The notes under the pieces are model-generated. The model saw only the letters and a list, made by a program, of their open reading frames with translations, had not been told where the DNA came from and ran no database searches. Below, piece by piece: positions 8,588 to 17,907 of a stretch of DNA of 64,000 nucleotides; the first letter of the stretch is position 1, and each line of letters opens with the position of its first letter. A program made the translations under genes and the position numbers. Source of the DNA: Flavobacteriales bacterium (GTDB taxonomy: Bacteria > Bacteroidota > Bacteroidia > Flavobacteriales_C > GCA-002722245); NCBI GenBank assembly GCA_947444925.1, contig CANFBW010000005.1, forward strand, positions 23,601 through 87,600, in the 5' to 3' direction.

Positions 8588-9489
8588 TACTTGTTAATGT
8601 CTAATAGTTCAACATCAAAAATTAAAGCAGAATAAGCTGGAATTCCATTTTGAGCTTGCTCGCCATAGGCTAAATAATAGGGAATGTACAATTGGTATTT
8701 TGAACCAACGGGCATCACCTGCAAACCTTCAGTCCACCCTTTGATCACTTGATTCAAACCAAACGATGCAGGTTCATTTCTTTTGTACGAAGAATCAAAT
8801 TCTTTGCCGTCAATCAATGTTCCGCGGTAATGCACTTTTACATTATCTGTGGCCTTTGGTTTTGCGCCTTTGCCTTGGGTAATGACCTTGTATTGCAAAC
8901 CACTTGGCAAAGTAATCACACCTGGCTGTGTTTTGTTTTTTTCTAAGAATTCAGCACCAATATCCTTACCTCTTTCCATTTTGTAATTGTTCAAAAAGTC
9001 ATTGGCTTGACGGAAATCCAACTGTAGTGTATTTTCAAACATCCCGTGCTGCATCCCTTTTTTGTATTTAGCAATGTCCATGTTGCTCATATTTCCATAC
9101 AAGTTGTAGCCCGAACCCAACACCACACCATAGGCATAACTCAACTCAGCTTTTTTGGCTGCTTTGTTGTAATTGCTTTTGTTTTGAATGTAGCCATTCA
9201 CGATCACTGAGGCGTCTTCTTTGCTAATGGTAGTCGCTTCATTTTTTACTGCCGCGCTGACTGCCTTTAAAAACGCATTGATGTCAACATCGGCAAACCC
9301 TTCTCTGCGAAGGCCAATGCCAGCATTCGCACCTAAAACGTAAGAAACTTTATCAGTAGAAGTCACCAGCGCCACTGTATCGGTCAGAGATTTTTCAGTA
9401 TTTGAAGCCGCTTCCGTCTTTTCACTTTCTTGTCCAGAACAAGAAAAAAAAGCGCCCGCCAAAACGATTGGAATAAAATATTTAATCAT
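8587..9489 (-). CDS. FKBP-type peptidyl-prolyl cis-trans isomerase, lipoprotein
   Basis: A 300-aa exported prolyl isomerase. A lipoprotein signal peptide ends in the lipobox AFFSC, so Cys17 should be lipidated. After a Ser/Thr/Glu-rich linker comes an FKBP N-terminal dimerisation-type domain (about 45-170: VSYVLGANAGIGLRREGF, SYAYGVVLGSGY), then a complete FKBP domain (about 190-300) with VKVHYRGTLIDGKEFDSSY, VIKGWTEGLQVMPVGSKY and IPYYLAYGEQ, which hold the hydrophobic active-site residues. This is the FkpA/Mip layout; it should assist folding of exported proteins in the periplasm or at the outer membrane. It is the first gene of a three-gene run with the hypothetical protein and the phosphoesterase. 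Confidence 0.9.
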   Translation of the reverse strand: MIKYFIPIVLAGAFFSCSGQESEKTEAASNTEKSLTDTVALVTSTDKVSYVLGANAGIGLRREGFADVDINAFLKAVSAAVKNEATTISKEDASVIVNGYIQNKSNYNKAAKKAELSYAYGVVLGSGYNLYGNMSNMDIAKYKKGMQHGMFENTLQLDFRQANDFLNNYKMERGKDIGAEFLEKNKTQPGVITLPSGLQYKVITQGKGAKPKATDNVKVHYRGTLIDGKEFDSSYKRNEPASFGLNQVIKGWTEGLQVMPVGSKYQLYIPYYLAYGEQAQNGIPAYSALIFDVELLDINK

Positions 9490-9543
9490 AAAAGTGTATT
9501 TGTAAATGTAGACGCGAAATTGATGAAATTTAAAACAGATTCA

Positions 9544-11016
9544 TCACTCTTCTTCCAAAACTTTTAAACAAGTGTTTAGTGGATTCGCATTCAAAAACAA
9601 GGCTTCAAAATATGCATTTCCGTATTTGGCATAGAATTCCAAGAAGTTCACCCTTCTTTCTTGAAAGACGCCTTCAGGAAACAATTGCGCTTTAATCTTG
9701 TCGATTTTATTCAAATCAATTTCGTGGCGTACCTTCTCCGCTTTCTTGATACGCCCCATCAATGCTTCAATTTGCTTCAAAGCCTTAGCTTTTTCTGCTT
9801 CAACAGCTCCCTCCAGAGAACCATCCACTTTTATTGCCGCTGATTTAATTTGCGCAAAAAGATTTTCCAGCTGCTGAAAATAACTACTGTCTAGTAATTC
9901 TGACTTCCCTTGCATGTATTGTGCTTTCAATTGCTCAGCCGATAGAAACAAATCCTCAAGGCACAAATTCAATGACGACATCACCTTGCGCTGATTGGAA
10001 TTGATCACCAAAAAAGAATCGCGCAACAACAGTTGAGGAAAGGCAATATGATGTGCAGCAAAAACACCCTTCAACTGAAACCAATAAGCGAGTTCATTTG
10101 GCCCTCCAACATAAGCAACATTAGGCAATATATATTCTTGGTAAAGCGGACGGTAGATAACGTTGGGACTAAATTTCTCAGGCGAATCCAACAACAACTG
10201 CTCCCAGTTTCTGCCGTCATTTTCAGTGAAACGCTCGCGTATATTTTCGTCGAGATAAAAGAAATTAATCTCCCTGGGATGAACTTGCAGTTTGTATTTT
10301 TCTTGCAAAACGGCATTCGTTTTGTCAACTTCTATTTTGCCAATTTTCTCCTTAAATTCATTAGTAATTACAGCAGAAAAACTATTTTTTAAAGCGGCAT
10401 CATCTGCATCAATAACCACCAAACCTTGATTACCAAAAAGATGGTGTAAAAAATGACGCGTAAAATCCGCCAGATTTTTTTCCTTAGCCGCATTTCGCAA
10501 AATAGTCAGCACTTCGCTATCGCCTGTCAACACTTTAATTTCCTCAAGCAAGGCATCCAAACCAGCAGTACTCAATCTACCCACTGCTCCCTTTGCCTCG
10601 CGCTGCCACTGTATTTTTTTGCCAAACAAATACAAGTGATTCACCTCTTCAAAATCGTGGTCTTCAGAAGCCATCCAAAACACCGGCACAAAGTTTTTGT
10701 CAGGATATTTTTGCGAATAAATGCGCGCCGCAGAAATTGCAGAAACAATTTTATAAATGAAGTAAGCCGGTCCGCCAAACAGACACAATTGATGACCAGT
10801 AGTCACGGTAAATGTGTTTTCATCCAGCAGAGAGGCTATACTTTCAACGACAGGCGCATTGCGAGGCAATGAATTGTATTGTAACTGAAGCTGCGCGATC
10901 AATAATTTTCTATCGGCAGTGCTTTTGAAATTCAAATTTTCCTGCTGCAGCAAATCCTGCACAATTGGTGGAACCAAAGTAGTTTTCGAAAGCGGTATTT
11001 CAGATAAGTGCAGCAC
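9544..11016 (-). CDS. bshC: Bacillithiol biosynthesis cysteine-adding enzyme BshC
   Basis: Catalyses the last step of bacillithiol synthesis, adding cysteine to glucosaminyl-malate. The 490-aa length is close to the family norm. Recognisable blocks are FTVTTGHQLCLFGGPAYFIYKI, VPVFWMASEDHDFEEVNHLY (HD.DE motif), and PNVIYRPLYQEYILPNVAYVGG followed by ELAYWFQLK. A helical coiled region (about 345-440) precedes the C-terminal FLEFYAKYG motif. The start codon is GTG, overlapping the TAG of rimO by one base (TAGTG), so bshC is translationally coupled to rimO. BshC is common in Bacteroidota, where bacillithiol serves as the low-molecular-weight thiol; the partner genes bshA and bshB are not in this window. 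Confidence 0.93.
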   Translation of the reverse strand: MLHLSEIPLSKTTLVPPIVQDLLQQENLNFKSTADRKLLIAQLQLQYNSLPRNAPVVESIASLLDENTFTVTTGHQLCLFGGPAYFIYKIVSAISAARIYSQKYPDKNFVPVFWMASEDHDFEEVNHLYLFGKKIQWQREAKGAVGRLSTAGLDALLEEIKVLTGDSEVLTILRNAAKEKNLADFTRHFLHHLFGNQGLVVIDADDAALKNSFSAVITNEFKEKIGKIEVDKTNAVLQEKYKLQVHPREINFFYLDENIRERFTENDGRNWEQLLLDSPEKFSPNVIYRPLYQEYILPNVAYVGGPNELAYWFQLKGVFAAHHIAFPQLLLRDSFLVINSNQRKVMSSLNLCLEDLFLSAEQLKAQYMQGKSELLDSSYFQQLENLFAQIKSAAIKVDGSLEGAVEAEKAKALKQIEALMGRIKKAEKVRHEIDLNKIDKIKAQLFPEGVFQERRVNFLEFYAKYGNAYFEALFLNANPLNTCLKVLEEE

Positions 11017-12332
11017 TAATCATTAATTATTTGCCCACTAAGGTCAAAATAGTCGGCGCTTTCAATTTTCACATTTGCGAAATCCCCTAAGCGCAAATAA
11101 TTTCCTTTTGTTGGCACCAATACTTCGTTGTCCACTTCTGGCGAATCAAACTCCGTTCTACCAATGAAATTACCACCTTCAGCTCTGTCAAATAGCACAC
11201 GTAGCGTTTGTCCGATTTTTCGTTGATTGTTTTCATAAGAAATATTGGCTTGCACTTCCATGATCTCTTCTGCACGACGCTGCTTTTCTTCAGGCGCCAC
11301 ATCGTCTACCAACAAATGGGCGTGCGTATTTTCTTCGTGAGAATAGGTGAATGCGCCCAAACGATCAAATTTTTGTTCAGCCACCCATGCTTTCATCTCT
11401 TCAAAATCTTCAACCGTTTCACCGGGATAGCCCACAATCAATGTCGTGCGCAAAGAAATTCCAGGCACTTTAGCGCGAATTTCTTTCAGTAATTTATTTG
11501 TTTTCTCCTTTGTTGTCCCTCTGCGCATTGATTTTAAAACAGAATTTGAAATGTGCTGCAAGGGCATGTCGAGATAATTGCAAATATTTTTTCTTTCGTT
11601 CATTACATCCAACACATCCATCGGGAATCCATGTGGAAATGCGTAATGCAGACGAATCCATTCAATTCCTTCCACATCAGAAAGCTGACGCAACAAGTCG
11701 GCCAAATTTCTTTTGCCATAAATATCCAAACCATAATAGGTCAAATCCTGGGCAATCAACATCAACTCTTTCACCCCTTTTGCCGCAAGTGTTTTTGCTT
11801 GCGCTACCAGCTCCTCCATTGGCGTCGACAAATGTTTGCCGCGCATCAAAGGAATTGCACAAAACGAACAAGGGCGATCGCAGCCTTCTGAAATTTTCAA
11901 ATAGGCAAAATGATTGGGCGTTGTCAATACGCGCTCACCCACTAACTCGTGCTTGTAATCGGCTTTCAACGCTTTAAGCAATCGCGGCAAATCACGGGTT
12001 CCAAAGTATTCATCTACATTTGGAATTTCCTTCTCTAAATCTGGTTTATAGCGTTCAGATAGACAGCCTGTAACATATACCTTATCAAGCAATCCCTTTT
12101 CCTTGGCTTCAACAGCCGCCAAAATGGTGTTAATGGATTCTTCCTTCGCATTATCAATAAAACCACAGGTATTGATAATCAAAATACCTGCATCTTTTTT
12201 TGTGGATTCGTGTTCCACTTCAATATTATTAGCGCGCAACTGTCCCATCAACACTTCGGAATCGTAAATGTTTTTCGAGCAACCGAGTGTAATGACGTTG
12301 ACCTTATTTTTTTTGAGTGTTTTGGTTTTCAT
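11016..12332 (-). CDS. rimO: Ribosomal protein uS12 Asp methylthiotransferase RimO
   Basis: A 438-aa radical-SAM methylthiotransferase that adds a methylthio group to the conserved Asp of ribosomal protein S12. Domains in order: N-terminal UPF0004 domain with its cluster-binding cysteines (ITLGCSKNIYDSEVLMG; INTCGFIDNAKEES; VTGCLSERY), the radical-SAM domain with CDRPCSFC (CxxxCxxC) near residue 143, and a C-terminal TRAM domain. The GCSKN sequence and the mention-worthy GTRDLPRLL segment favour RimO over MiaB. It sits 13 bases downstream of ftsY and overlaps bshC by one base, within the rpmG-DUF4295-ftsY-rimO-bshC run. This neighbourhood is common in Bacteroidota. Confidence 0.95.
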   Translation of the reverse strand: MKTKTLKKNKVNVITLGCSKNIYDSEVLMGQLRANNIEVEHESTKKDAGILIINTCGFIDNAKEESINTILAAVEAKEKGLLDKVYVTGCLSERYKPDLEKEIPNVDEYFGTRDLPRLLKALKADYKHELVGERVLTTPNHFAYLKISEGCDRPCSFCAIPLMRGKHLSTPMEELVAQAKTLAAKGVKELMLIAQDLTYYGLDIYGKRNLADLLRQLSDVEGIEWIRLHYAFPHGFPMDVLDVMNERKNICNYLDMPLQHISNSVLKSMRRGTTKEKTNKLLKEIRAKVPGISLRTTLIVGYPGETVEDFEEMKAWVAEQKFDRLGAFTYSHEENTHAHLLVDDVAPEEKQRRAEEIMEVQANISYENNQRKIGQTLRVLFDRAEGGNFIGRTEFDSPEVDNEVLVPTKGNYLRLGDFANVKIESADYFDLSGQIIND

Positions 12333-12345
12333 TTTTCAAATATTA

Positions 12346-13299
12346 TCAAGCGCCAAAAAGCGAGTCTACAAATTCCTTTCTTTTAAAAACCTGCAGATCT
12401 TCCATGCCTTCACCAACACCAATGTATTTCACTGGAATTTTGAACTGATCGGAAATCCCAATCACCACGCCACCTTTAGCAGTACCGTCCAATTTCGTCA
12501 ATGCAAGCGCAGTCACTTCGGTCGCCAGTGTGAATTGTTTTGCTTGCTCTATAGCGTTTTGACCAGTAGAACCATCGAGTACCAACAACACCTCATGTGG
12601 TGCACCCGGCACCACTTTCTCCATCACCTTTTTGATTTTGGTTAGCTCGTTCATTAAATTGATCTTGTTGTGCAAACGCCCCGCTGTATCAATAATTACA
12701 ACATCAATGTCTTTGGCCTTGGCCGATTGCAAAGTGTCGTAAGCAACCGCCGCAGGATCAGCATTCATGCCCTGCTCAACAATAGGCACATCAGCACGCC
12801 CAGCCCATATTTTCAATTGATCAACTGCCGCAGCCCTAAAGGTATCAGCAGCACCCAACATTACTTTTTTACCTGCTTTTTTGTACTGATAGGCCAACTT
12901 TCCTATAGACGTTGTTTTACCAACGCCATTCACCCCTACTACCATTATAACGTAAGGTTTTGTGGCCAAAGGCACATCAAATTCCGACCCGTCTATTGAA
13001 TTGTTTTTTTCAAGCAGAGCAGCGATTTCATCGCGTAAAATACCATTGAGCTCTTGCGTACCCATGTATTTGTTTTTCGCAACTTTCTCTTCGATGCTCT
13101 TGATGATTTTAATGGTGGTCTCCACACCCACATCAGAAGTAATAAGCACTTCCTCGAGATTGTCTAACACCTCAGCATCAACCGTTGATTTACCAACCAC
13201 TGCACGCGCCAACTTAGAAAAAACGCTTTCCTTGGTTTTCGACAAGCCCTCATCTAATTTTTGTTTTTTTTCTTTTGAAAAAAAATCGAATAAACCCAT
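12346..13299 (-). CDS. ftsY: Signal recognition particle receptor FtsY
   Basis: The SRP receptor GTPase that docks ribosome-nascent chain complexes at the membrane. I place the start at 13299, giving a 317-aa protein beginning MGLFDFFSKEKKQKLDEGL, the usual FtsY opening; an in-frame ATG 57 bases upstream would add an unlikely leader. The NG domain is complete: helical N domain, then GVNGVGKTTSIGKLA (P-loop), LGAADTFRAAAVDQL (G2-like), VIIDTAGRL (G3), LALTKLDGTAKGG (TKLD, G4) and KYIGVGEGMEDLQVF at the end. The acidic A domain is very short, as usual in Bacteroidota. It lies between DUF4295 (94-base gap) and rimO (13 bases). Confidence 0.95.
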   Translation of the reverse strand: MGLFDFFSKEKKQKLDEGLSKTKESVFSKLARAVVGKSTVDAEVLDNLEEVLITSDVGVETTIKIIKSIEEKVAKNKYMGTQELNGILRDEIAALLEKNNSIDGSEFDVPLATKPYVIMVVGVNGVGKTTSIGKLAYQYKKAGKKVMLGAADTFRAAAVDQLKIWAGRADVPIVEQGMNADPAAVAYDTLQSAKAKDIDVVIIDTAGRLHNKINLMNELTKIKKVMEKVVPGAPHEVLLVLDGSTGQNAIEQAKQFTLATEVTALALTKLDGTAKGGVVIGISDQFKIPVKYIGVGEGMEDLQVFKRKEFVDSLFGA

Positions 13300-13393
13300 T
13301 GCCCTTGATTTTACTGCGTTTTCCCGCTCGACACTAAAAATAAAAAAAGCCCCCATCTCGCGACAGAAGCTTTTATAAATACCTGCATGGAAA

Positions 13394-13552
13394 TTACTTT
13401 CCCGCTAAAAAATCAGCAACCTTTTCATTCAAAACCATTTCTTCCTTGAAAGAATACGATCCTGTTTTAGGTGATTTTATAGCTCTTATAACCTTAGTCA
13501 AAGATTTGCTAACTGATTTATCTTTAAAGCTTGCTACCGTTTTCTTAGCCAT
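13394..13552 (-). CDS. DUF4295 domain-containing small protein (52 aa)
   Basis: A 52-residue basic protein starting MAKKTVASFK and ending EKVADFLAGK, with a central IRAIKSPKTGSYSF. It matches the small DUF4295 family, which is found almost only in Bacteroidota and always beside rpmG and ftsY. It is separated from rpmG by 7 bases. The size, positive charge and constant ribosomal neighbourhood suggest a ribosome-associated role; structures of Bacteroidota ribosomes have revealed extra small proteins, and this could be one, but that link is my inference. The ATG at 13552 and TAA at 13394 are read directly from the sequence. Confidence 0.9.
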   Translation of the reverse strand: MAKKTVASFKDKSVSKSLTKVIRAIKSPKTGSYSFKEEMVLNEKVADFLAGK

Positions 13553-13559
13553 GACTTAC

Positions 13560-13742
13560 TTATTTAATTTCTTTATGAATAGTGTACTTCTTTAATATAG
13601 AATTGTATTTTTTCAATTCAATTCTATCAGGAGTGTTTTTCCTGTTTTTTGTTGTGATGTATCTAGATGTACCCGACATACCTGTCGTTTTGTGTTCTGT
13701 ACACTCTAAAATCACTTGTATCCTGTTACCTTTCTTTGCCAT
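13560..13742 (-). CDS. rpmG: 50S ribosomal protein L33 (bL33)
   Basis: A 60-aa large-subunit protein near the E site. The sequence starts [18 protein letters not shown], then [20 protein letters not shown] and ends in a basic tail, typical of bL33. It lacks the two C-x-x-C zinc motifs of the zinc-binding form: only one Cys is visible, so it is the zinc-free type. It is the first gene of the rpmG-DUF4295-ftsY-rimO-bshC group and has a well-formed promoter 23 bases upstream. In most Bacteroidota rpmB (L28) lies directly upstream; here the upstream gene is icmF and rpmB is not in the window. Confidence 0.95.
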   Translation of the reverse strand: MAKKGNRIQVILECTEHKTTGMSGTSRYITTKNRKNTPDRIELKKYNSILKKYTIHKEIK

Positions 13743-13764
13743 GATTAAAACTTTTTTCGGACGG

Positions 13765-13795
13765 CAAACTTATGAAGAAAGAATTTATTTCACAA
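13765..13795 (-). promoter_or_regulatory. Promoter of the rpmG operon (TTG-N20-TAAGTTTG)
   Basis: On the minus strand TTG at 13795-13793 is followed after 20 bases by TAAGTTTG at 13772-13765, an exact TAnnTTTG box. It leaves a leader of about 15-20 bases before the rpmG ATG at 13742 and shows that rpmG starts the transcript even though rpmB is absent. Confidence 0.8.
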
Positions 13796-13839
13796 CTCTT
13801 TGGCAAGAAATAAAACAAACTTTCTCACTTTTTTCATTC

Positions 13840-16800
13840 CTACATGTTTCTGCGGTACTGTCCACCCACCTCAAACAGCGCATTGGTAAGCTGTCCAAGA
13901 GAACACACCTTCACCGCATCCATCAACACTTCAAACACATTCCTGCCTTCAATCACCGCTTTTTTAAGATCGAGTAGCGACTTTTCGCTGACTTTTAGGT
14001 GAGATGTTTGCAAAAGATGCAATCCCTTAATCTGATTTTCCTTTTCCACTGCATCTGCTCGAATCACCTCCTTTGGCAAAACTGTAGGCGACCCCTTGGA
14101 CGAAAGAAAAGTGTTCACCCCTATGATAGGGAAGGCGCCACTGTGTTTCAATCCTTCGTAAAACATGGATTCTTCCTGTATTTTCGAGCGTTGATACATT
14201 GTTTCCATGGCCCCTAGCACGCCACCGCGCTCGGTAATACGGTCAAATTCAGCCATCACCGCTTCTTCTACAAGGTCCGTCAACTCTTCAATTATAAAAG
14301 ACCCCTGCAAAGGATTTTCATTTTGGGTCAAGCCCAATTCCTTGTTAATGATCATTTGAATGGCTAATGCGCGGCGCACCGACTCTTCGGTAGGGGTTGT
14401 TATTGCTTCGTCGTAAGCGTTGGTATGCAAAGAATTGCAATTGTCGTAAATTGCATACAAGGCCTGAAGCGTGGTGCGAATGTCATTAAAATCAATTTCC
14501 TGCGCGTGCAGTGAGCGTCCAGAAGTTTGAATATGGTATTTTAGCATTTGTGCCTTTTCATTCGCGCCATATTTCAATTTCATTGACTTTGCCCATATTC
14601 GTCGCGCCACGCGACCAATCACCGCATATTCAGGATCAAGTCCATTTGAAAAGAAAAAACTGAGATTGCCCGCAAAATCGTTGATATTCATGCCTCGACT
14701 CAAATAATACTCGACGTAGGTAAAGCCATTTGCCAAAGTGAAAGCCAACTGCGTTACGGGATTGGCCCCTGCCTCGGCTATGTGATAACCCGACACCGAC
14801 ACCGAATAATAATTTTGAACTTTGTGGTCAATAAAATACTGCTGCACATCGCCCATCATCTTCAGCGCAAAGTCGGTAGAAAAAATACACGTGTTTTGCG
14901 CTTGGTCTTCTTTCAAAATATCGGCTTGCACTGTGCCTCTAACCTGCTGCAAAGTATCGGCTTTAATTTTTTCGTACACTTCTTTCGGCAAAATGGCATC
15001 TCCTGTCGTGCCGAGCAACATCAACCCCAAACCATTATTGCCCTCAGGCAAAGCACCACAATACTTGACCTCCTTTGAACGCTGAACCTTCAACTTTGCA
15101 TTTTGTATGTACTTCTCACACTGTTGATCAATCGCCGCATTCAAAAAGAAAGCCAGCACGATGGGTGCCGGACCATTGATGGTCATGCTCACAGAGGTGT
15201 TGGGGCTACACAAATCAAAACCAGAATACAATTTTTTCATATCGTCGAGACTGCACACCGACACCCCTGAATTGCCTACTTTTCCATATATATCGGGACG
15301 ATGCTCCGGATCGCGACCATACAGCGTTACCGAATCAAAAGCAGTTGACAATCGCTTTGCCGGCATAGCAGCGCTCACATAGTGAAAACGTTTGTTGGTG
15401 CGCTCTGGCGATCCTTCACCTGCAAACATGCGCGCAGGATCTTCACCACTGCGCTTGAACGGAAACAATCCCGCTGTGTAAGGAAAAGAACCTGGCACAT
15501 TTTCCTGCAAGCACCAACGCAAAATATCACCCCAAGCTTCATAACGAGGCAAAACAACTTTTGGGATTTGGTTGTGCGACAGCGACTCGGTAAACAAGGG
15601 CACTTTTATTTCCCTGCCTCTTACAGTGTATCTAAATTCTTGCTGGGCATAAGCTTCTTTTCGCGACTTCCATTCTTGTATGATTTTTAAATTCTCGATA
15701 GAAAAGCCCTTGAGCAATTCCTTTCTTTTCTCGAGCAACTCCTTATTTTTTACCAACGACAACACCTTCTCAAAACCATACAACACATTGGCGATCTCAA
15801 CCTGAGCATCAACATCACGGTTGTATTTACGCAACAGTTCGGCAATTTCCGACAAATAACGTACCCGACCAGCCGTTACAACTGCTGGCACTTCAACTTC
15901 ATTTTTAGCAATCGATTGAATTTTGAATGTACCGCCTTTAGCGTTCAGCAGCGCCACCAATCGCGCATAAAGCACATTGCTACCCTCATCATTGAAACGA
16001 GAAGCAACAGTGCCAACAACGGGCATCTCGTCGGTGTTTTTCGACCAAAGAGAATGATTGCGCTGGTACTGCTTTTTAACATCACGCAACGCATCCAAGC
16101 CGCCCTTCTTATCAAATTTATTGAGCACAATGACATCGGCAAAATCCAACATATCAATTTTCTCCAACTGGCTTGGCGCGCCAAACTCAGGAGTCATCAC
16201 GTAAACATTGACGTCGGCATAGCTGGTGACTTCTGTATCCGATTGACCAATTCCTGATGTTTCTAAAAATATCAAATCAAAATCCGACGATTTTAGCACT
16301 GATAAGGCATCCGCAACAAATGGTGACACAGCTAAATTTGCTTGCCTTGTAGCCAACGAGCGCATGTAAACTCGGTCGTCTGATGCAGCATTCATCCGAA
16401 TTCTATCACCCAATAACGCACCTCCTGTTTTTCGTTTGGAAGGATCCACAGAGATCACCGCAAACTTCATTGTAGTATTTTGCAGTAAAAATCTACGCAA
16501 AAGTTCGTCGGTAATGGTTGATTTTCCAGCGCCACCCGTTCCTGTAATCCCAAGAACAGGAATTGACTTTTGTTTCATTTTTTTGAGCAAAACCTTGGCT
16601 GCCTTGGGGTCGTTTTCACATAGCGAAATAGCCTGCGCAAGGGCCGCACTGTTGTTTACAGGCTTTATTCTTTTGACTTTTGACGTCGAAATTCGATGCA
16701 ACATATCATCAACCATCCCTTGCAAACCCATATTTCTGCCGTTATCAGGATGGTAGATTTTAGAAATTCCATAGGCTTCTAACTGCATGATTTCATCAGG

Positions 16801-17109
16801 CAAAATTGTACCTCCTCCTCCACCAAAAATTTGAATGTGCCCCACTCCTTCCGACTGCAGCAAATCAAACATATATTTAAAAAACTCCATGTGCCCACCT
16901 TGGTATGATGTCAAGGCAATGGCATCGGCATCCTCTTGAATGGCACAAGTAACTATTTCCTTTACCGAACGGTCGTGACCAAGATGTATCACCTCAACAC
17001 CTGAAGCTTGAATGATTCTGCGAAAAATATTGATAGACGCATCGTGCCCATCAAATAAAGATGCGGCAGTTACAATTCTTATTTTATTTTTGATAGAGAT
17101 TTTCGTCAT
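13840..17109 (-). CDS. icmF: Fused isobutyryl-CoA mutase IcmF (B12-binding, G-protein chaperone and mutase domains)
   Basis: A 1089-aa adenosylcobalamin enzyme that interconverts isobutyryl-CoA and n-butyryl-CoA. Order: B12-binding domain (about 10-145; DGHDAS at 20-25 is the variant of DxHxxG that supplies the cobalt-ligating His, later GGGGGTI), MeaB-type GTPase domain (about 180-420; P-loop GTGGAGKST near 190-198, NKFD), linker, then the mutase TIM barrel. Two substrate-pocket features fit IcmF, not methylmalonyl-CoA mutase: Phe in [16 protein letters not shown] and Gln in AQNTCIF where methylmalonyl-CoA mutase has Arg in RNTYIF. This suggests branched and straight C4 acyl-CoA use, in valine or fatty-acid metabolism. 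Starts lie 20 bases from the divergent YdcF gene, with a TACATTTG box in between. Confidence 0.92.
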   Translation of the reverse strand: MTKISIKNKIRIVTAASLFDGHDASINIFRRIIQASGVEVIHLGHDRSVKEIVTCAIQEDADAIALTSYQGGHMEFFKYMFDLLQSEGVGHIQIFGGGGGTILPDEIMQLEAYGISKIYHPDNGRNMGLQGMVDDMLHRISTSKVKRIKPVNNSAALAQAISLCENDPKAAKVLLKKMKQKSIPVLGITGTGGAGKSTITDELLRRFLLQNTTMKFAVISVDPSKRKTGGALLGDRIRMNAASDDRVYMRSLATRQANLAVSPFVADALSVLKSSDFDLIFLETSGIGQSDTEVTSYADVNVYVMTPEFGAPSQLEKIDMLDFADVIVLNKFDKKGGLDALRDVKKQYQRNHSLWSKNTDEMPVVGTVASRFNDEGSNVLYARLVALLNAKGGTFKIQSIAKNEVEVPAVVTAGRVRYLSEIAELLRKYNRDVDAQVEIANVLYGFEKVLSLVKNKELLEKRKELLKGFSIENLKIIQEWKSRKEAYAQQEFRYTVRGREIKVPLFTESLSHNQIPKVVLPRYEAWGDILRWCLQENVPGSFPYTAGLFPFKRSGEDPARMFAGEGSPERTNKRFHYVSAAMPAKRLSTAFDSVTLYGRDPEHRPDIYGKVGNSGVSVCSLDDMKKLYSGFDLCSPNTSVSMTINGPAPIVLAFFLNAAIDQQCEKYIQNAKLKVQRSKEVKYCGALPEGNNGLGLMLLGTTGDAILPKEVYEKIKADTLQQVRGTVQADILKEDQAQNTCIFSTDFALKMMGDVQQYFIDHKVQNYYSVSVSGYHIAEAGANPVTQLAFTLANGFTYVEYYLSRGMNINDFAGNLSFFFSNGLDPEYAVIGRVARRIWAKSMKLKYGANEKAQMLKYHIQTSGRSLHAQEIDFNDIRTTLQALYAIYDNCNSLHTNAYDEAITTPTEESVRRALAIQMIINKELGLTQNENPLQGSFIIEELTDLVEEAVMAEFDRITERGGVLGAMETMYQRSKIQEESMFYEGLKHSGAFPIIGVNTFLSSKGSPTVLPKEVIRADAVEKENQIKGLHLLQTSHLKVSEKSLLDLKKAVIEGRNVFEVLMDAVKVCSLGQLTNALFEVGGQYRRNM

Positions 17110-17114
17110 ACATT

Positions 17115-17122
17115 CAAATGTA
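17115..17122 (-). promoter_or_regulatory. Putative -7 box TACATTTG immediately upstream of icmF
   Basis: An exact TAnnTTTG match on the minus strand, ending only 5 bases before the icmF ATG at 17109. Transcription from it would begin at or next to the start codon, giving a leaderless message. No TTG is seen at the proper -33 distance. Confidence 0.45.
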
Positions 17123-17129
17123 AAAGTAA

Positions 17130-17900
17130 ATGTTCTTCATTCTATCTAAAGTTCTCGCTTTTTTAATATCGCCATTCACTTGGATAATCATTGGAGTGCT
17201 GTACGGCATTTTCACAAAGGTGGCAACACGCAAGAAAAAGGCTTTTGTGTTTTCCATCGTCGTATTTTTTATATTTTCCAATGAGTTTCTTGCAGAAGAG
17301 GCAATGCGCCAACTTGAATATCCCGACAAAAAGCTAAGCACTAAAGACCATTTTGACGTTACTATTGTGCTGGGCGGAATGATAAAATACGACGGGAAAA
17401 ATGAAAAATTAATCTTCAATGGAAACATTGACCGATTGCTGCAAGCAATCGTTTTGCAGCGAAAAGGAATTGTGGACAAAATTCTTATTTCGGGCGGCTC
17501 TGGCGACATTGGCTATCCTGATGTAGCAGAAGCAAAATTGCTTTTAAATTTCTGCATAGAAATGGGCTTCGACTCCACGGCCATTTGGATTGAATCAGAA
17601 TCAAGAAACACTGCTCAAAACGCACAGTTAAGCTACACACTAATGAAAACAAAATTTCCGCATCCTGAACAAAAAAGCTACTTAATCATCACCTCGGCTT
17701 CACACATGAAACGGGCAATGGCTTGTTTTTCGGCCACCGGATTACCTGTCACCGATTACAGCACCGGACGCATCGCTGGTCCGCGCAGATTAGATATCCA
17801 AAACATGCTGATCCCCAATATTTGGGCGATGGCAATATGGGAAAGTGTGCTGCACGAAAGCATTGGCTATGCAGCATATCAAATCAATGGATATCTCTAA
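17130..17900 (+). CDS. YdcF/ElyC-like DUF218 membrane protein
   Basis: A 256-aa inner-membrane protein. Two N-terminal membrane helices (about 1-28 and 36-54) are followed by a periplasmic-type DUF218 domain: [10 protein letters not shown] near 78-87, then [30 protein letters not shown] and [13 protein letters not shown]. This is the SanA/ElyC/YdcF fold; ElyC is connected to envelope integrity and peptidoglycan precursor metabolism in E. coli, but the biochemical activity of this group is not settled. The gene is divergent from icmF with only 20 bases between the start codons, and convergent with valS, whose stop lies 7 bases beyond its own. It appears monocistronic. Confidence 0.85.
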   Translation: MFFILSKVLAFLISPFTWIIIGVLYGIFTKVATRKKKAFVFSIVVFFIFSNEFLAEEAMRQLEYPDKKLSTKDHFDVTIVLGGMIKYDGKNEKLIFNGNIDRLLQAIVLQRKGIVDKILISGGSGDIGYPDVAEAKLLLNFCIEMGFDSTAIWIESESRNTAQNAQLSYTLMKTKFPHPEQKSYLIITSASHMKRAMACFSATGLPVTDYSTGRIAGPRRLDIQNMLIPNIWAMAIWESVLHESIGYAAYQINGYL

Positions 17901-17907
17901 GCACTTC

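Noticed and set aside
13300..13356. Longer start of ftsY
   Set aside because: It adds 19 residues with no family similarity; MGLFDFFSK is the typical FtsY start.
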